Positions 1 through 6,004 are shown, counted from the first letter of the stretch. The stretch: DNA of 7,982 nucleotides from an uncultured Propionibacteriaceae bacterium (GCA_937859105.1 CALMAD010000409.1:1-7982), one strand, 5' to 3'. Translations and numbers: made by a program. Notes: generated from the sequence alone by a model not told the origin.

Positions 1-127
1 CCAGGAGGGCGCCGGCGCCGCGCGGGTCGCGCGGCTCGCCGGATTCGCCATGAACTTCGGCATGTTCTGGATGAGCACCGGCCTGATGGTGCCGCTGCTG
101 CCGTTCTTCGCGCTGCTGTCCTTCTAG
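1..127 (+). CDS. C-terminal fragment of an unidentified membrane protein
   Basis: The plus-strand reading frame is open from the left edge and ends at TAG (125-127), giving the last 41 residues of a protein that begins outside the window. The tail is strongly hydrophobic and rich in Met and Phe (NFGMFWMSTGLMVPL, then LPFFALLSF), preceded by a basic/Ala stretch (AARVARLAGFA). It therefore reads as a terminal transmembrane segment or membrane-associated hairpin ending only a few residues after the membrane. I do not recognise the family and assign no function. It converges on the MFS gene, with only 13 bp between the two stop codons and no hairpin or T-tract between them, so its transcript probably runs antisense into that gene. 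The frame is well supported by codon bias and by the short distance to the next gene, but the fragment is too short for a confident identification. Confidence 0.6.
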   Translation, partial: QEGAGAARVARLAGFAMNFGMFWMSTGLMVPLLPFFALLSF

Positions 128-140
128 GACGCCGCCCCGC

Positions 141-1400
141 TCAGCGGCCGGTGGGCACCGAGCGGCGCGCGCTGAGGACGCCCGCGAGGGTGGCCACGGC
201 CAGCCCAGCCGCGGGCACGACCAGCAGTCCGACGCGGAGGCCGGCGGCGTCCGCGATGGCCCCGACGATCGGCGGCGACAGCAAGAAGCCGAGCCGCATC
301 AGCCAACTGACCACCGTGAGCCCCGTGCCCGGTCGGAGGCCGGGCAGCTCGTCGGCCTCGTTCATCGCCGCCGGGACCAGGGTCGCGACCCCCAACCCGG
401 CCGCGGCCAATCCGGCGATCGTGCCGGGCACGGACGGGAACGCGAGCGCCATTCCCAGCCCTGCCGCCACGAGGACGCCGCCGCTGCGGGCGACGGCCCG
501 CTGGCCGAAGCGGTCGACGAGGCGGTCGCCGGTGAGGCGTCCGACGAACTGGGCGCCGACGAGCGCGATGAAGCCCCACGCGGCGAGCTCGGCGGGCGCC
601 CCGAGGGACTGCGACAGGTAGACGGCCGCCCAGGAGTTGCCGGCGTCCTCGACGATCGCGCCGGCCGTCGCGATGAGCACGAGGGCTGCCAGGACGCCGA
701 GCAGGCGTCCGGAGACGTTCCCGCGGGAACGTTTTTCGGGCTCCTCGGCCTCCGCCTGCAGGCCCGCGTCGACGGGGTCGGCCGTCTCGTCCTCGCCGTC
801 GGGGCCCGGCAGACAGAACCGGAGGGCGACGAGGGAGACGGCGGCGAAGATCAATGCCGACAAGCCGAGATGGATGCTGCGGGGGAGCCCGATCGCGAGG
901 GCGCCTGCCGCCATCGCGCCGCCGGTGACCGCGCCGATCGACCAGATCGCGTGGAACGAGTTGATGATCGAGCGTCCGAACAGCCGTTGGACGCGCAGGG
1001 CGTGCGCGTTCTGGGCGACGTCGGTGATGGCGTCCATCGCGCCGCCGAACAGGAGGGCGGCCGCGAAGGCGACGACCGTGGGCGAGAGGCCAGCGGCGAG
1101 GACGCCCAGGCTCGTCAGCAGCGTCCCCGCGACGGCGATGAGTCCAGAGCCGAAGCGCCGGATCAGCGCTCCTGCGGCGAGCCCCGCGAGGATCGCGCCG
1201 GTCGGGAAGGCGGCCACGGCGAGGCCATACGCGGCGTTGCCGAGGGCGAGGTCGCCCTTGATCTCCGGGTAGCGCGGGATGAGGTTCGCGAACAGGCCCC
1301 CGTTGGTGAAGAACAGGGCCGCGACGGCGACGCGTGCCCGCCGGACGTCCGGGGTGGGCGCGTCGCGCACGTCGCGAGATGCGGTGAGCGAGGTGGTCAT
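141..1400 (-). CDS. MFS transporter, YbjJ-like (probable efflux permease)
   Basis: This 419-residue major-facilitator protein has the usual two six-helix halves joined by a long hydrophilic loop at about residues 198-232. Residues 24-46 form TM1 with its exit (AALFFTNGGLFANLIPRYPE). Residues 119-160 carry GGAMDAITDVAQNAHAL and, after a short gap, INSFHAIWSIGAVTGG, which resemble the D-V-x-x-N-A and S-F-H-x-x-W-S-x-G signatures I associate with E. coli YbjJ-type transporters. I chose the ATG at 1400. The frame is open upstream (an in-frame ATG ends at 1439), but that stretch covers the operators and looks non-coding. No Shine-Dalgarno is visible, so the mRNA may be leaderless. The divergent tetR gene and the operators just upstream point to ligand-inducible export of a small toxic compound, but the substrate is unknown. 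The linker contains an in-frame copy of the dispersed palindrome (codons about 222-230), a site that tolerates insertion. Confidence 0.88.
   Translation of the reverse strand: MTTSLTASRDVRDAPTPDVRRARVAVAALFFTNGGLFANLIPRYPEIKGDLALGNAAYGLAVAAFPTGAILAGLAAGALIRRFGSGLIAVAGTLLTSLGVLAAGLSPTVVAFAAALLFGGAMDAITDVAQNAHALRVQRLFGRSIINSFHAIWSIGAVTGGAMAAGALAIGLPRSIHLGLSALIFAAVSLVALRFCLPGPDGEDETADPVDAGLQAEAEEPEKRSRGNVSGRLLGVLAALVLIATAGAIVEDAGNSWAAVYLSQSLGAPAELAAWGFIALVGAQFVGRLTGDRLVDRFGQRAVARSGGVLVAAGLGMALAFPSVPGTIAGLAAAGLGVATLVPAAMNEADELPGLRPGTGLTVVSWLMRLGFLLSPPIVGAIADAAGLRVGLLVVPAAGLAVATLAGVLSARRSVPTGR
710..737 (+). repeat. Dispersed palindromic element, copy 1 (inside MFS gene)
   Basis: Bases 715-732 form a perfect 18-bp palindrome, ACGTTCCCGCGGGAACGT, flanked by CGGAG on the left and TTTTC on the right. 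The whole 28 bp (710-737) is identical to 4912-4939. On the minus strand it is read in frame as the MFS linker sequence EKRSRGNVSG, so it does not break the gene. On the plus strand it can fold into a 7-bp stem with a CGCG loop followed by a U-run. The repeat is seen directly; any function is inference. Confidence 0.9.
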
Positions 1401-1401
1401 G

Positions 1402-1436
1402 TGTACGAACGTACATGAGAGGTGTACGGACGTACG
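1402..1436. promoter_or_regulatory. Pair of TetR-type operators in the MFS/tetR divergent region
   Basis: Two near-identical inverted repeats lie in the control region: TGTACG-AA-CGTACA at 1402-1415 (6/6 arms) and TGTACG-GA-CGTACG at 1423-1436 (5/6 arms). Their centres are 21 bp apart, two helical turns, so two repressor dimers would sit on the same DNA face. The first site ends one base before the MFS start codon. It covers a possible minus-strand -10 hexamer TACGTT (1413-1408) that lies 7 bases before that ATG, which fits a leaderless transcript. The second site would cover the matching -35/spacer region. Binding by the adjacent TetR protein is inferred from position and symmetry. Confidence 0.72.
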
Positions 1437-1444
1437 CATCGGTT

Positions 1445-1461
1445 GCCACGTGTTGCGTGGC
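1445..1461. promoter_or_regulatory. Inverted repeat upstream of tetR
   Basis: GCCACG-TGTTG-CGTGGC is a perfect 6-bp inverted repeat with a 5-base spacer, 21 bp before the tetR ATG. It may be a third protein-binding site, or simply part of the tetR promoter. A TANNNT hexamer, TAGCGT (1470-1475), sits 7 bases before the ATG at 1483 and could be the -10 of a leaderless tetR transcript, which would put the inverted repeat in the -35 region. The sequence differs from the TGTACG operators, so it need not bind the same regulator. The symmetry is certain, the role is not. Confidence 0.4.
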
Positions 1462-1482
1462 GGGTGGCGTAGCGTGACGACC

Positions 1483-2055
1483 ATGACGACGCGTTCGACA
1501 TCGCGCCGGACCGATCCCGGCCGGCGCGACCGCATCATCGACGCCTGTCTCGACGTCGTTGCGGAGTTCGGCGTCGCGGGGACCTCGCATCGGCGGGTCG
1601 CGGCTGCGGCGGGCGTCCCGCTGGGGTCGATGACGTATCACTTCTCCGGCATGGATGACCTCCTCCGCGCCGCGTTCGCCCGCTTCGCCGGGGACGTCGG
1701 TGGGCGCGTCGAGCGCAGCATGGCGGCAGCCCCCGACGCCGACGCGGCCGAACGCGCTCTGGTCGACGTCATCACGCAGGGGACGCTGGCCGACCAGCGG
1801 GAGCTCGTCCTCACCCTCGAGCTCTACACGCTCGCCGCACGGGAGCCGGCGTATCGCGAACTCACGGACGCCTGGATGGCGCGCAGCCGCGCCGCGCTCG
1901 AGCGGCACTTCGCGCCCGCCGTCGCCGCGCAGTTGCACGCCCTCGTCGAGGGCCTCTCCATCCACCGTGCGCTCGTCGCGCCGGGGGCGTCCGAGATCCT
2001 GGACGCCGGCGCGGTTGCGGATGCCGTGCGGCGGGTGGTGGGTCGGGGCGCCTAG
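1483..2055 (+). CDS. TetR/AcrR-family transcriptional repressor
   Basis: This 190-residue protein has the usual TetR length. The N-terminal DNA-binding domain spans about residues 14-60: RRDRIIDACLDVVAEFG is helix 1, then a helix-turn-helix runs through SHRRVAAAAGVPLGSMTYHF, ending in the family-typical YHF (52-54). The rest is an all-helical ligand-binding and dimerisation domain (about residues 65-188), with the motif LTLELYTLAAREPAYR common in this family. I chose ATG 1483. An in-frame GTG at 1474 is possible, and the longer open frame beginning at 1279 runs through the operators and the opposing gene, so I reject it. No clear ribosome-binding site is present. The gene is divergent from the MFS transporter with two symmetric operators between them, the standard layout of an autoregulated local repressor released by the transported compound. 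A palindrome copy follows 20 bases after the stop. Confidence 0.9.
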   Translation: MTTRSTSRRTDPGRRDRIIDACLDVVAEFGVAGTSHRRVAAAAGVPLGSMTYHFSGMDDLLRAAFARFAGDVGGRVERSMAAAPDADAAERALVDVITQGTLADQRELVLTLELYTLAAREPAYRELTDAWMARSRAALERHFAPAVAAQLHALVEGLSIHRALVAPGASEILDAGAVADAVRRVVGRGA

Positions 2056-2074
2056 GGGGTGCGGTTTGGCCACA

Positions 2075-2090
2075 CGTTCCCGCGGGAACG
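2075..2090 (+). repeat. Dispersed palindromic element, copy 2 (downstream of tetR)
   Basis: CGTTCCCGCGGGAACG is a perfect 16-bp palindrome sharing the core of copies 1 and 3. The outermost pair is lost (A at 2074 but G at 2091), and the right flank GCTTCGGG replaces TTTTTCGGG of copy 1, which looks like a diverged form in the same orientation. It lies 20 bases after the tetR stop, where a hairpin could help 3'-end formation, but without a T-tract it is not a canonical intrinsic terminator. Confidence 0.8.
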
Positions 2091-2120
2091 GCTTCGGGGA
2101 TCGAAGGGTCTCTGGCTAGG

Positions 2121-2154
2121 GATCATGATGAAGAATCATGCGAATATCATGATC
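2121..2154. promoter_or_regulatory. AT-rich ATCATGAT inverted repeat before the HNH gene
   Basis: GATCATGAT (2121-2129) and ATCATGATC (2146-2154) form a 9-bp inverted repeat with a 16-bp spacer. Each arm contains the self-complementary octamer ATCATGAT, and the hexamer ATCATG recurs a third time in the spacer (2135-2140). The patch is conspicuously AT-rich in otherwise GC-rich DNA and lies 50-83 bp before the HNH start, so it probably contains that gene's promoter, an operator, or both. TATCAT at 2145-2150 could serve as a -10, but I see no convincing -35. The rest of the 148-bp gap (2056-2203) holds only the palindrome copy. Confidence 0.5.
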
Positions 2155-2203
2155 TATCGGACAGACGATCGAAAACGTCAGACCCGCCTGATGGACTGCA
2201 CGC

Positions 2204-3634
2204 ATGGGAGAAACCAGGTGGGGGATCGAGGACGCCGAGGCCATGGGTCGGCGGCTCCAGGGGCTGGCGTGCCGCCAAGCGCGCGCAGATTACGAGTTCA
2301 CGACGCTGGTCGGTGAGTTCGATGCCGGAGAGGGCTGGGCGGCGTTCGGCGGCATCAAGTCGTGCGCGCACTACCTCGCGTGGGCGTGCTCGCTGAGTCC
2401 TGGGGCGGCGCGGGAGCAGGTCCGGGTGGCCCGTGCTCTGCGCGGCCTGCCGCTCGCGGCGGAGCTGTTCGCGCAGGGGCGGCTGTCGTACTCGAAGATC
2501 CGTGAGCTGACGCGCGTCGCCGACCATCTCGCCGAGGCCGAGCTGTGCGAGCTGGCGCAGGAGATGACGGCGTCCCAGTTGGCGCGCACGGTCGCGGCGT
2601 ACCGAGCGGCGTCCGGCACACGGGTTCGGCAGGTCGACAAGCGGGTTTACACGTGCCAGGCGAGGCCCGACGGCATGGTGCGGGTCAGCCTCGTCGTGCC
2701 GGCGGAGGAGGCTGCGCTCATCGATGCGGCCGTGCAGGCGGCGGCTCGCGCCGGGCAGGCCTCTGAGGCGTCCGATCTCGCGGCGAACAGGCCCGAGGCG
2801 CCCGACCTCGTGCAGGGCATGCTCGACGTCGCCGCGTCCTATCTGGACGGAGCGCCCCGTGAGCCGGCCGACGATCACACCCTCGTCGTGGTCGAGGTGA
2901 GCGCCGAGTCCCTCGTCGGCGCGCCGGAGACCACCGAGCCCTCAGCCGACGCTCCGAACGGGCGCGACGACGCGGCCCTCCGGGGGTGGGCGGCCCTGTC
3001 GCGCGGCACCTGCCACGTGCCGGGGTATGGGCGGTTCGAGCCGGCGTCCGCCCAGCGGCTGGCGTGCACGGCGCTGGTGCAGGGGGTGCTGACGAGCCCG
3101 ACGGGCGAAGTCCTGAAGCTGGGGCGGGCGCGCCGGCTGGCGTCCCGCGCGCAGCGACGGGCGCTGCGGGTGCGGGATCGCGGGGTTTGCCAGTTCCCCG
3201 GGTGCCACCAGACCCGGCACCTGGACGCCCACCATCTGCTCGCCTGGGGGGCGCACGGCCCGACGGATCTCGACAATCTCGTGTTGGTCTGCCGGCGGCA
3301 TCACGTGTTGATCCACGAGGGCGGGCTGGTCCTCACGCGCACCGATCGGCCCTGGCGCCGGTTCGCGGTGCACCTGCCCGACGGACGCCTGTTGAGTGAC
3401 ACGTGGCTCGCGGGCGTTTCCGCGGGCTCGCTGGGCGACCTCCTCATCGCGGACGCCGCCGCGCGGGAAGCCGGCCTTCCGGGCGGCAGCTTCACCGCGG
3501 CGACCGAGGAGGACGCCCCTGACGCGGCGCCGGACCGCATCGCCGCCCGGCACGGGGGTGAGGGGTTCAGCCTGCACGAGTGCGTGCGGGTTCTGTTCGA
3601 CCTCGAGGAGGGAGGGACGGGCGCGGCGGCCTAG
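2204..3634 (+). CDS. DUF222 / 13E12-type HNH endonuclease-like protein
   Basis: This 476-residue protein has the layout of the actinobacterial DUF222-HNH (REP13E12-like) family. A helical DUF222 region spans about residues 25-300, with the typical YLAWACSLSPGAAREQVRVA (57-76) and GRLSYSKIRELTRVA (92-106) segments. A C-terminal HNH nuclease domain spans about 319-373. The HNH core shows Cys329 and Cys334 (VCQFPGC), the His pair 343-344 (DAHH), Asn358 (DLDNLVLVC), Cys363 and the His pair 366-367, so metal-binding and catalytic positions look intact. The role of the family is poorly known; nuclease activity is inferred from the motif. The ATG at 2204 has only a weak ribosome-binding site, and an in-frame ATG at 2243 is an alternative start. 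The gene ends tail to tail with the aminotransferase, the two stop codons sharing CTAG. These genes often occur in many copies per genome, so this may be one of several paralogues. Confidence 0.85.
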   Translation: MGETRWGIEDAEAMGRRLQGLACRQARADYEFTTLVGEFDAGEGWAAFGGIKSCAHYLAWACSLSPGAAREQVRVARALRGLPLAAELFAQGRLSYSKIRELTRVADHLAEAELCELAQEMTASQLARTVAAYRAASGTRVRQVDKRVYTCQARPDGMVRVSLVVPAEEAALIDAAVQAAARAGQASEASDLAANRPEAPDLVQGMLDVAASYLDGAPREPADDHTLVVVEVSAESLVGAPETTEPSADAPNGRDDAALRGWAALSRGTCHVPGYGRFEPASAQRLACTALVQGVLTSPTGEVLKLGRARRLASRAQRRALRVRDRGVCQFPGCHQTRHLDAHHLLAWGAHGPTDLDNLVLVCRRHHVLIHEGGLVLTRTDRPWRRFAVHLPDGRLLSDTWLAGVSAGSLGDLLIADAAAREAGLPGGSFTAATEEDAPDAAPDRIAARHGGEGFSLHECVRVLFDLEEGGTGAAA

Positions 3635-4854
3635 CGCCCGTGAGCCGCCGCGGGTGCGGGCGCCGCGACGGCGTCCGCCAGGGTGAGCGCCAGTCGGTCG
3701 AGCCCCTCGGCGATGGTGGCGGGTGAGTTGGTCACGTAGGAGAGCCGCATCGTTGACAGGTCGGGGGTGCCGGCGAAGAAGGCCCACCCGGGCACGAAGG
3801 CGACGCCGCGGGCAACCGCGGCGTCCAGAAGCGGACGCGTGTCGATGCCACCGCCGAGGGTGACCCAGCAGAACATGCCGCCCTCGGGGTGCGTGACGTG
3901 CGCGGCGGAGGGGAGCCGCTCGATCAGCCCGTTGTACATGGCGTCGCGGCGCACGCGGTAGACGTCGATCACGCGGCGGATGTGCGCGTCGAGGTCGCAA
4001 TTCGCCAGGTAGTGGGCGACGGCCATCTGGGTGAGCGCGGAGCTCTGCAGGCTGACGGCCGCCTTCGCGATGGCGAGCGTCTTCATGATCGGCCCGTCGC
4101 CGCGGACCCACCCGATGCGCACTCCCGGAGCCATGATCTTGCTGAGCGAGTGCAGCAGCAGCGACTGACGGCCCATGCCGGGCAGCGACGCGATCGGCGG
4201 CGCCGGCTCGCCTTCGAAGCGCAGCGCGCCGTAGGGATCGTCCTCCACGAGGGGGACGCCGGTGCGCACGAGGATTTCCGCGACGTCCCGCCGGCGCTGG
4301 GGCAGCATCGACTTGCCCGACGGGTTCTGGAAAGTCGGGATCAAGTACGCGAACTTCGGGCGCTCGGCCGCGATCGCACGCTCGAGCGCGTCGGGGAGGA
4401 CGCCGTGGTCGTCGGTCGGGACGCTCACCAGCCGCGCGCCGTTCAGCGTGAACGCCTGCACGGCGGCTAGGTAGGTGGGCTCCTCCACGAGGACGACGTC
4501 GCCCGGTCGGAGCATCACCTGCGCGGTGAGGAAGATGCCCTCCTGGCTGCCGGTCGTGATGAGGAAGTTCTCCGCTGTCGACGGGAGGTCGCGGCTCACC
4601 AACCGCGCCGCCTCCGCGCGCAGACCCGGGTCGCCCTCGGTGGAGCCGTACTGCAGTGCCCGCCGTTCGTCGTGCGCGAGGACGAACTCGAACGACGCTC
4701 GGATGTCATCGAACTCAAACAGCGAGGCGTCCGGAATGCCGCCGGCGAACGAGATGATGTCGCCCCTACTCAGCACGGAGAAGAGATCGCCGAGCGGGTC
4801 GGGAACCTCGCCGGCGAGCTGGGGGATGACCGGAAAGGAGAACGGCGCTGTCAC
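3631..4854 (-). CDS. PLP-dependent aminotransferase, fold type I (LysN/KAT-II-like)
   Basis: This 407-residue class I/II aminotransferase carries the family landmarks in order: FAGGIPDASLF (36-46), YGSTEGDPGLR (69-79), the phosphate-loop TGSQEG (101-106), Tyr128 in EEPTY for stacking on the cofactor, Asn177 in FQNPSG, Asp and Tyr in VEDDPYGALRF (203-213), the Schiff-base lysine Lys239 in SLSKIMAPGVRIGW, and the substrate-carboxylate arginine Arg370 (MRLSYV). The pattern resembles 2-aminoadipate/kynurenine-type enzymes and the catalytic half of MocR proteins, but no GntR-type DNA-binding domain is attached. The exact amino acid substrate cannot be read from sequence. I prefer the GTG start at 4854, since homologous sequence begins near there. 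An in-frame ATG at 4890 would add 12 low-complexity residues, and neither start has a strong ribosome-binding site. It lies 105 bp downstream of the dehydrogenase on the same strand and may be co-transcribed or have its own promoter. Confidence 0.86.
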   Translation of the reverse strand: MTAPFSFPVIPQLAGEVPDPLGDLFSVLSRGDIISFAGGIPDASLFEFDDIRASFEFVLAHDERRALQYGSTEGDPGLRAEAARLVSRDLPSTAENFLITTGSQEGIFLTAQVMLRPGDVVLVEEPTYLAAVQAFTLNGARLVSVPTDDHGVLPDALERAIAAERPKFAYLIPTFQNPSGKSMLPQRRRDVAEILVRTGVPLVEDDPYGALRFEGEPAPPIASLPGMGRQSLLLHSLSKIMAPGVRIGWVRGDGPIMKTLAIAKAAVSLQSSALTQMAVAHYLANCDLDAHIRRVIDVYRVRRDAMYNGLIERLPSAAHVTHPEGGMFCWVTLGGGIDTRPLLDAAVARGVAFVPGWAFFAGTPDLSTMRLSYVTNSPATIAEGLDRLALTLADAVAAPAPAAAHGR

Positions 4855-4866
4855 CCGTCCGAGTGT

Positions 4867-4876
4867 GCCACGTGGC
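4867..4876. promoter_or_regulatory. GCCACGTGGC palindrome upstream of the aminotransferase
   Basis: A perfect 10-bp palindrome lies 12 bp upstream of the preferred GTG start of the aminotransferase. Its left eight bases also occur at 1445-1452 in the tetR control region. It could be an operator close to the transcription start, but such a short site could also be chance in GC-rich DNA. Confidence 0.25.
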
Positions 4877-4911
4877 GCTCGGGTCGGCATCCGCGGGAAC
4901 GCGGCGGCAGA

Positions 4912-4939
4912 CGGAGACGTTCCCGCGGGAACGTTTTTC
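4912..4939 (+). repeat. Dispersed palindromic element, copy 3 (intergenic)
   Basis: Bases 4917-4934 repeat the 18-bp palindrome ACGTTCCCGCGGGAACGT, with the same CGGAG left flank and TTTTC right flank as copy 1, 28 of 28 identical. It sits in the gap between the dehydrogenase stop (4960) and the aminotransferase start (4854). For the minus-strand genes around it the T-run is on the wrong side for termination; for plus-strand transcripts it would be a hairpin with a U-tract. A half-copy, CCGCGGGAACG, lies 16 bp to its left at 4891-4901. Confidence 0.9.
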
Positions 4940-4959
4940 CTCGGGTGAGGCTGCGGTGA

Positions 4960-5988
4960 TCAGCCCAGTTCGACGACCGTCAGCCCGGGCGGCCCGGGAC
5001 GATCCAGGGCCGCGAGGGCGGCCGGAGCGTCCTCGAGCGAGATGCGGCGGCCGATGAGGGCCGCGGGGTCGAGGCGTCCGGCGGCGACCAGCGCCAGCAT
5101 CGCGGGATAGTCGGCCGCGGCCATACCGTGCGAGCCGAGGATCTCCAGCTCGTGCGCGACGACGACGTCCATGGGGAGAGGGGTAGCGGCGTCGTCGCCG
5201 AGCAGCAGCCCCACCTGGATGTGCCGACCGCGCCGCCGCAGCGAACGCACGGACGCCGCCGCGAGGGCCGGCGAGCCGAGGGCGTCCAGGCTGACGTGCG
5301 CCCCGCCGGAGCGTTGGATCGCGGCGATCGCCGCGTCCAGATCGGACGTCTCCAGCGGTTCGGCGCCGAGCGCGGCCGCGCGGGCGAGGGCCGCCGAGGA
5401 GACGTCGATGGCGAACACGCGGGCGTCGAGGGCGCGCCCGATCATCACCGCCGACAAGCCGAGGCCGCCGCAGCCGAAGACGGCGAGGGTGTCGCCGGCG
5501 GTGAGGCGTCCCTGGTCGGTCACCGCGCGCCAGGCGGTCGCGAACCGGCAGCCCAACGCGGCGGCCGCGTTGAAGCCGAGGGCGTCAGGGAGGTGGATCA
5601 GGTTCGTGTCGGCCGCCGGTATGAGGACGAGCTCCGCGAACGATCCCGGCCCGGTGAAACCGGGCTGGTACTGGTCGGGACAGACTTGCGCGTCGCCGGC
5701 GGCGCACCAGGGGCAGTGTCCGCAGCCGCAGACGAACGGAGCCGTCACGCGATCGCCCGGACGCGCGCCGGTCACCCCCGCACCCACGCGCTCCACGACC
5801 CCCGCGAACTCGTGCCCCGGAACCATCGGGAGCGGCACCGGGTCGTGGCCGCGCCACGCGTGCCAGTCGGAGCGGCACACCCCCGTCGCGCGCACCCGGA
5901 CGACCGCCGCGCCGGTCGGACACTCCGGCTGCGGGCGCTCGCGGATCGTCGGGGTTTCGCCGTAGGCATCGTAGGTCACCGCGCGCAT
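4960..5988 (-). CDS. Zinc-dependent medium-chain alcohol dehydrogenase
   Basis: This 342-residue medium-chain dehydrogenase/reductase appears complete and catalytic. Catalytic-zinc ligands are Cys38 (GVCRSDWH), His59-Glu60 (VPGHEFAG) and Cys147 (ALGCRFATAW). The structural-zinc lobe has Cys89, Cys92, Cys95 and Cys103 (CGHCPWCAAGDAQVC). The nucleotide-binding fold shows FGCGGLGLSA (171-180) and an acidic Asp195 at the end of the second strand, which favours NAD over NADP. It probably interconverts an alcohol and an aldehyde or ketone; the substrate is unknown. I chose ATG 5988 because AGAGAGG (6001-5995 on the minus strand) lies 6 bases before it and the conserved sequence starts there. The open frame continues 27 codons upstream, but through low-complexity repeats. 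The gene follows the permease by 139 bp and precedes the aminotransferase. A shared pathway with either is possible, but nothing in the sequence proves it. Confidence 0.9.
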   Translation of the reverse strand: MRAVTYDAYGETPTIRERPQPECPTGAAVVRVRATGVCRSDWHAWRGHDPVPLPMVPGHEFAGVVERVGAGVTGARPGDRVTAPFVCGCGHCPWCAAGDAQVCPDQYQPGFTGPGSFAELVLIPAADTNLIHLPDALGFNAAAALGCRFATAWRAVTDQGRLTAGDTLAVFGCGGLGLSAVMIGRALDARVFAIDVSSAALARAAALGAEPLETSDLDAAIAAIQRSGGAHVSLDALGSPALAAASVRSLRRRGRHIQVGLLLGDDAATPLPMDVVVAHELEILGSHGMAAADYPAMLALVAAGRLDPAALIGRRISLEDAPAALAALDRPGPPGLTVVELG

Positions 5989-5994
5989 GCAACA

Positions 5995-6001
5995 CCTCTC
6001 T
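5995..6001 (-). promoter_or_regulatory. Ribosome-binding site of the dehydrogenase
   Basis: Read on the minus strand this is AGAGAGG, six bases before ATG 5988. It is one of only two clear Shine-Dalgarno sites in the window and decides the start against the longer open frame upstream. Confidence 0.7.
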
Positions 6002-6004
6002 GCC

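Noticed and set aside
124..2073. A 649-codon open frame on the minus strand spanning the MFS and tetR genes
   Set aside because: The translation is dominated by Arg, Pro, Gly and His with no domain signal, as expected for an off-frame read of GC-rich DNA. The MFS and TetR proteins in other frames are clearly real.
2204..3634. The HNH gene as evidence of a mobile element, homing endonuclease or defence island
   Set aside because: No intron or intein boundaries, terminal repeats, integrase or other defence genes are visible, and DUF222-HNH genes are common chromosomal genes in Actinobacteria.
2942..4111. A 389-codon minus-strand open frame across the HNH gene and the 3' part of the aminotransferase
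   Set aside because: It is Arg/Pro-rich with no recognisable fold and lies antisense to the conserved HNH motif and out of frame with the aminotransferase. It is a composition artefact.
3631..4854. The aminotransferase as a MocR-type regulator
   Set aside because: No GntR-like winged-helix domain precedes the PLP domain; the upstream in-frame extension is only 12 residues.
4912..4939. Copy 3 of the palindrome as the terminator of the minus-strand dehydrogenase
   Set aside because: On the minus strand the A-run precedes the hairpin and CTCCG follows it, so there is no U-tract in the required place. Orientation fits only plus-strand transcripts.
710..4939. The three palindromes as a CRISPR or integron-type array
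   Set aside because: Copies are over 1 kb apart with unrelated intervening genes, with no regular spacers and no associated genes.
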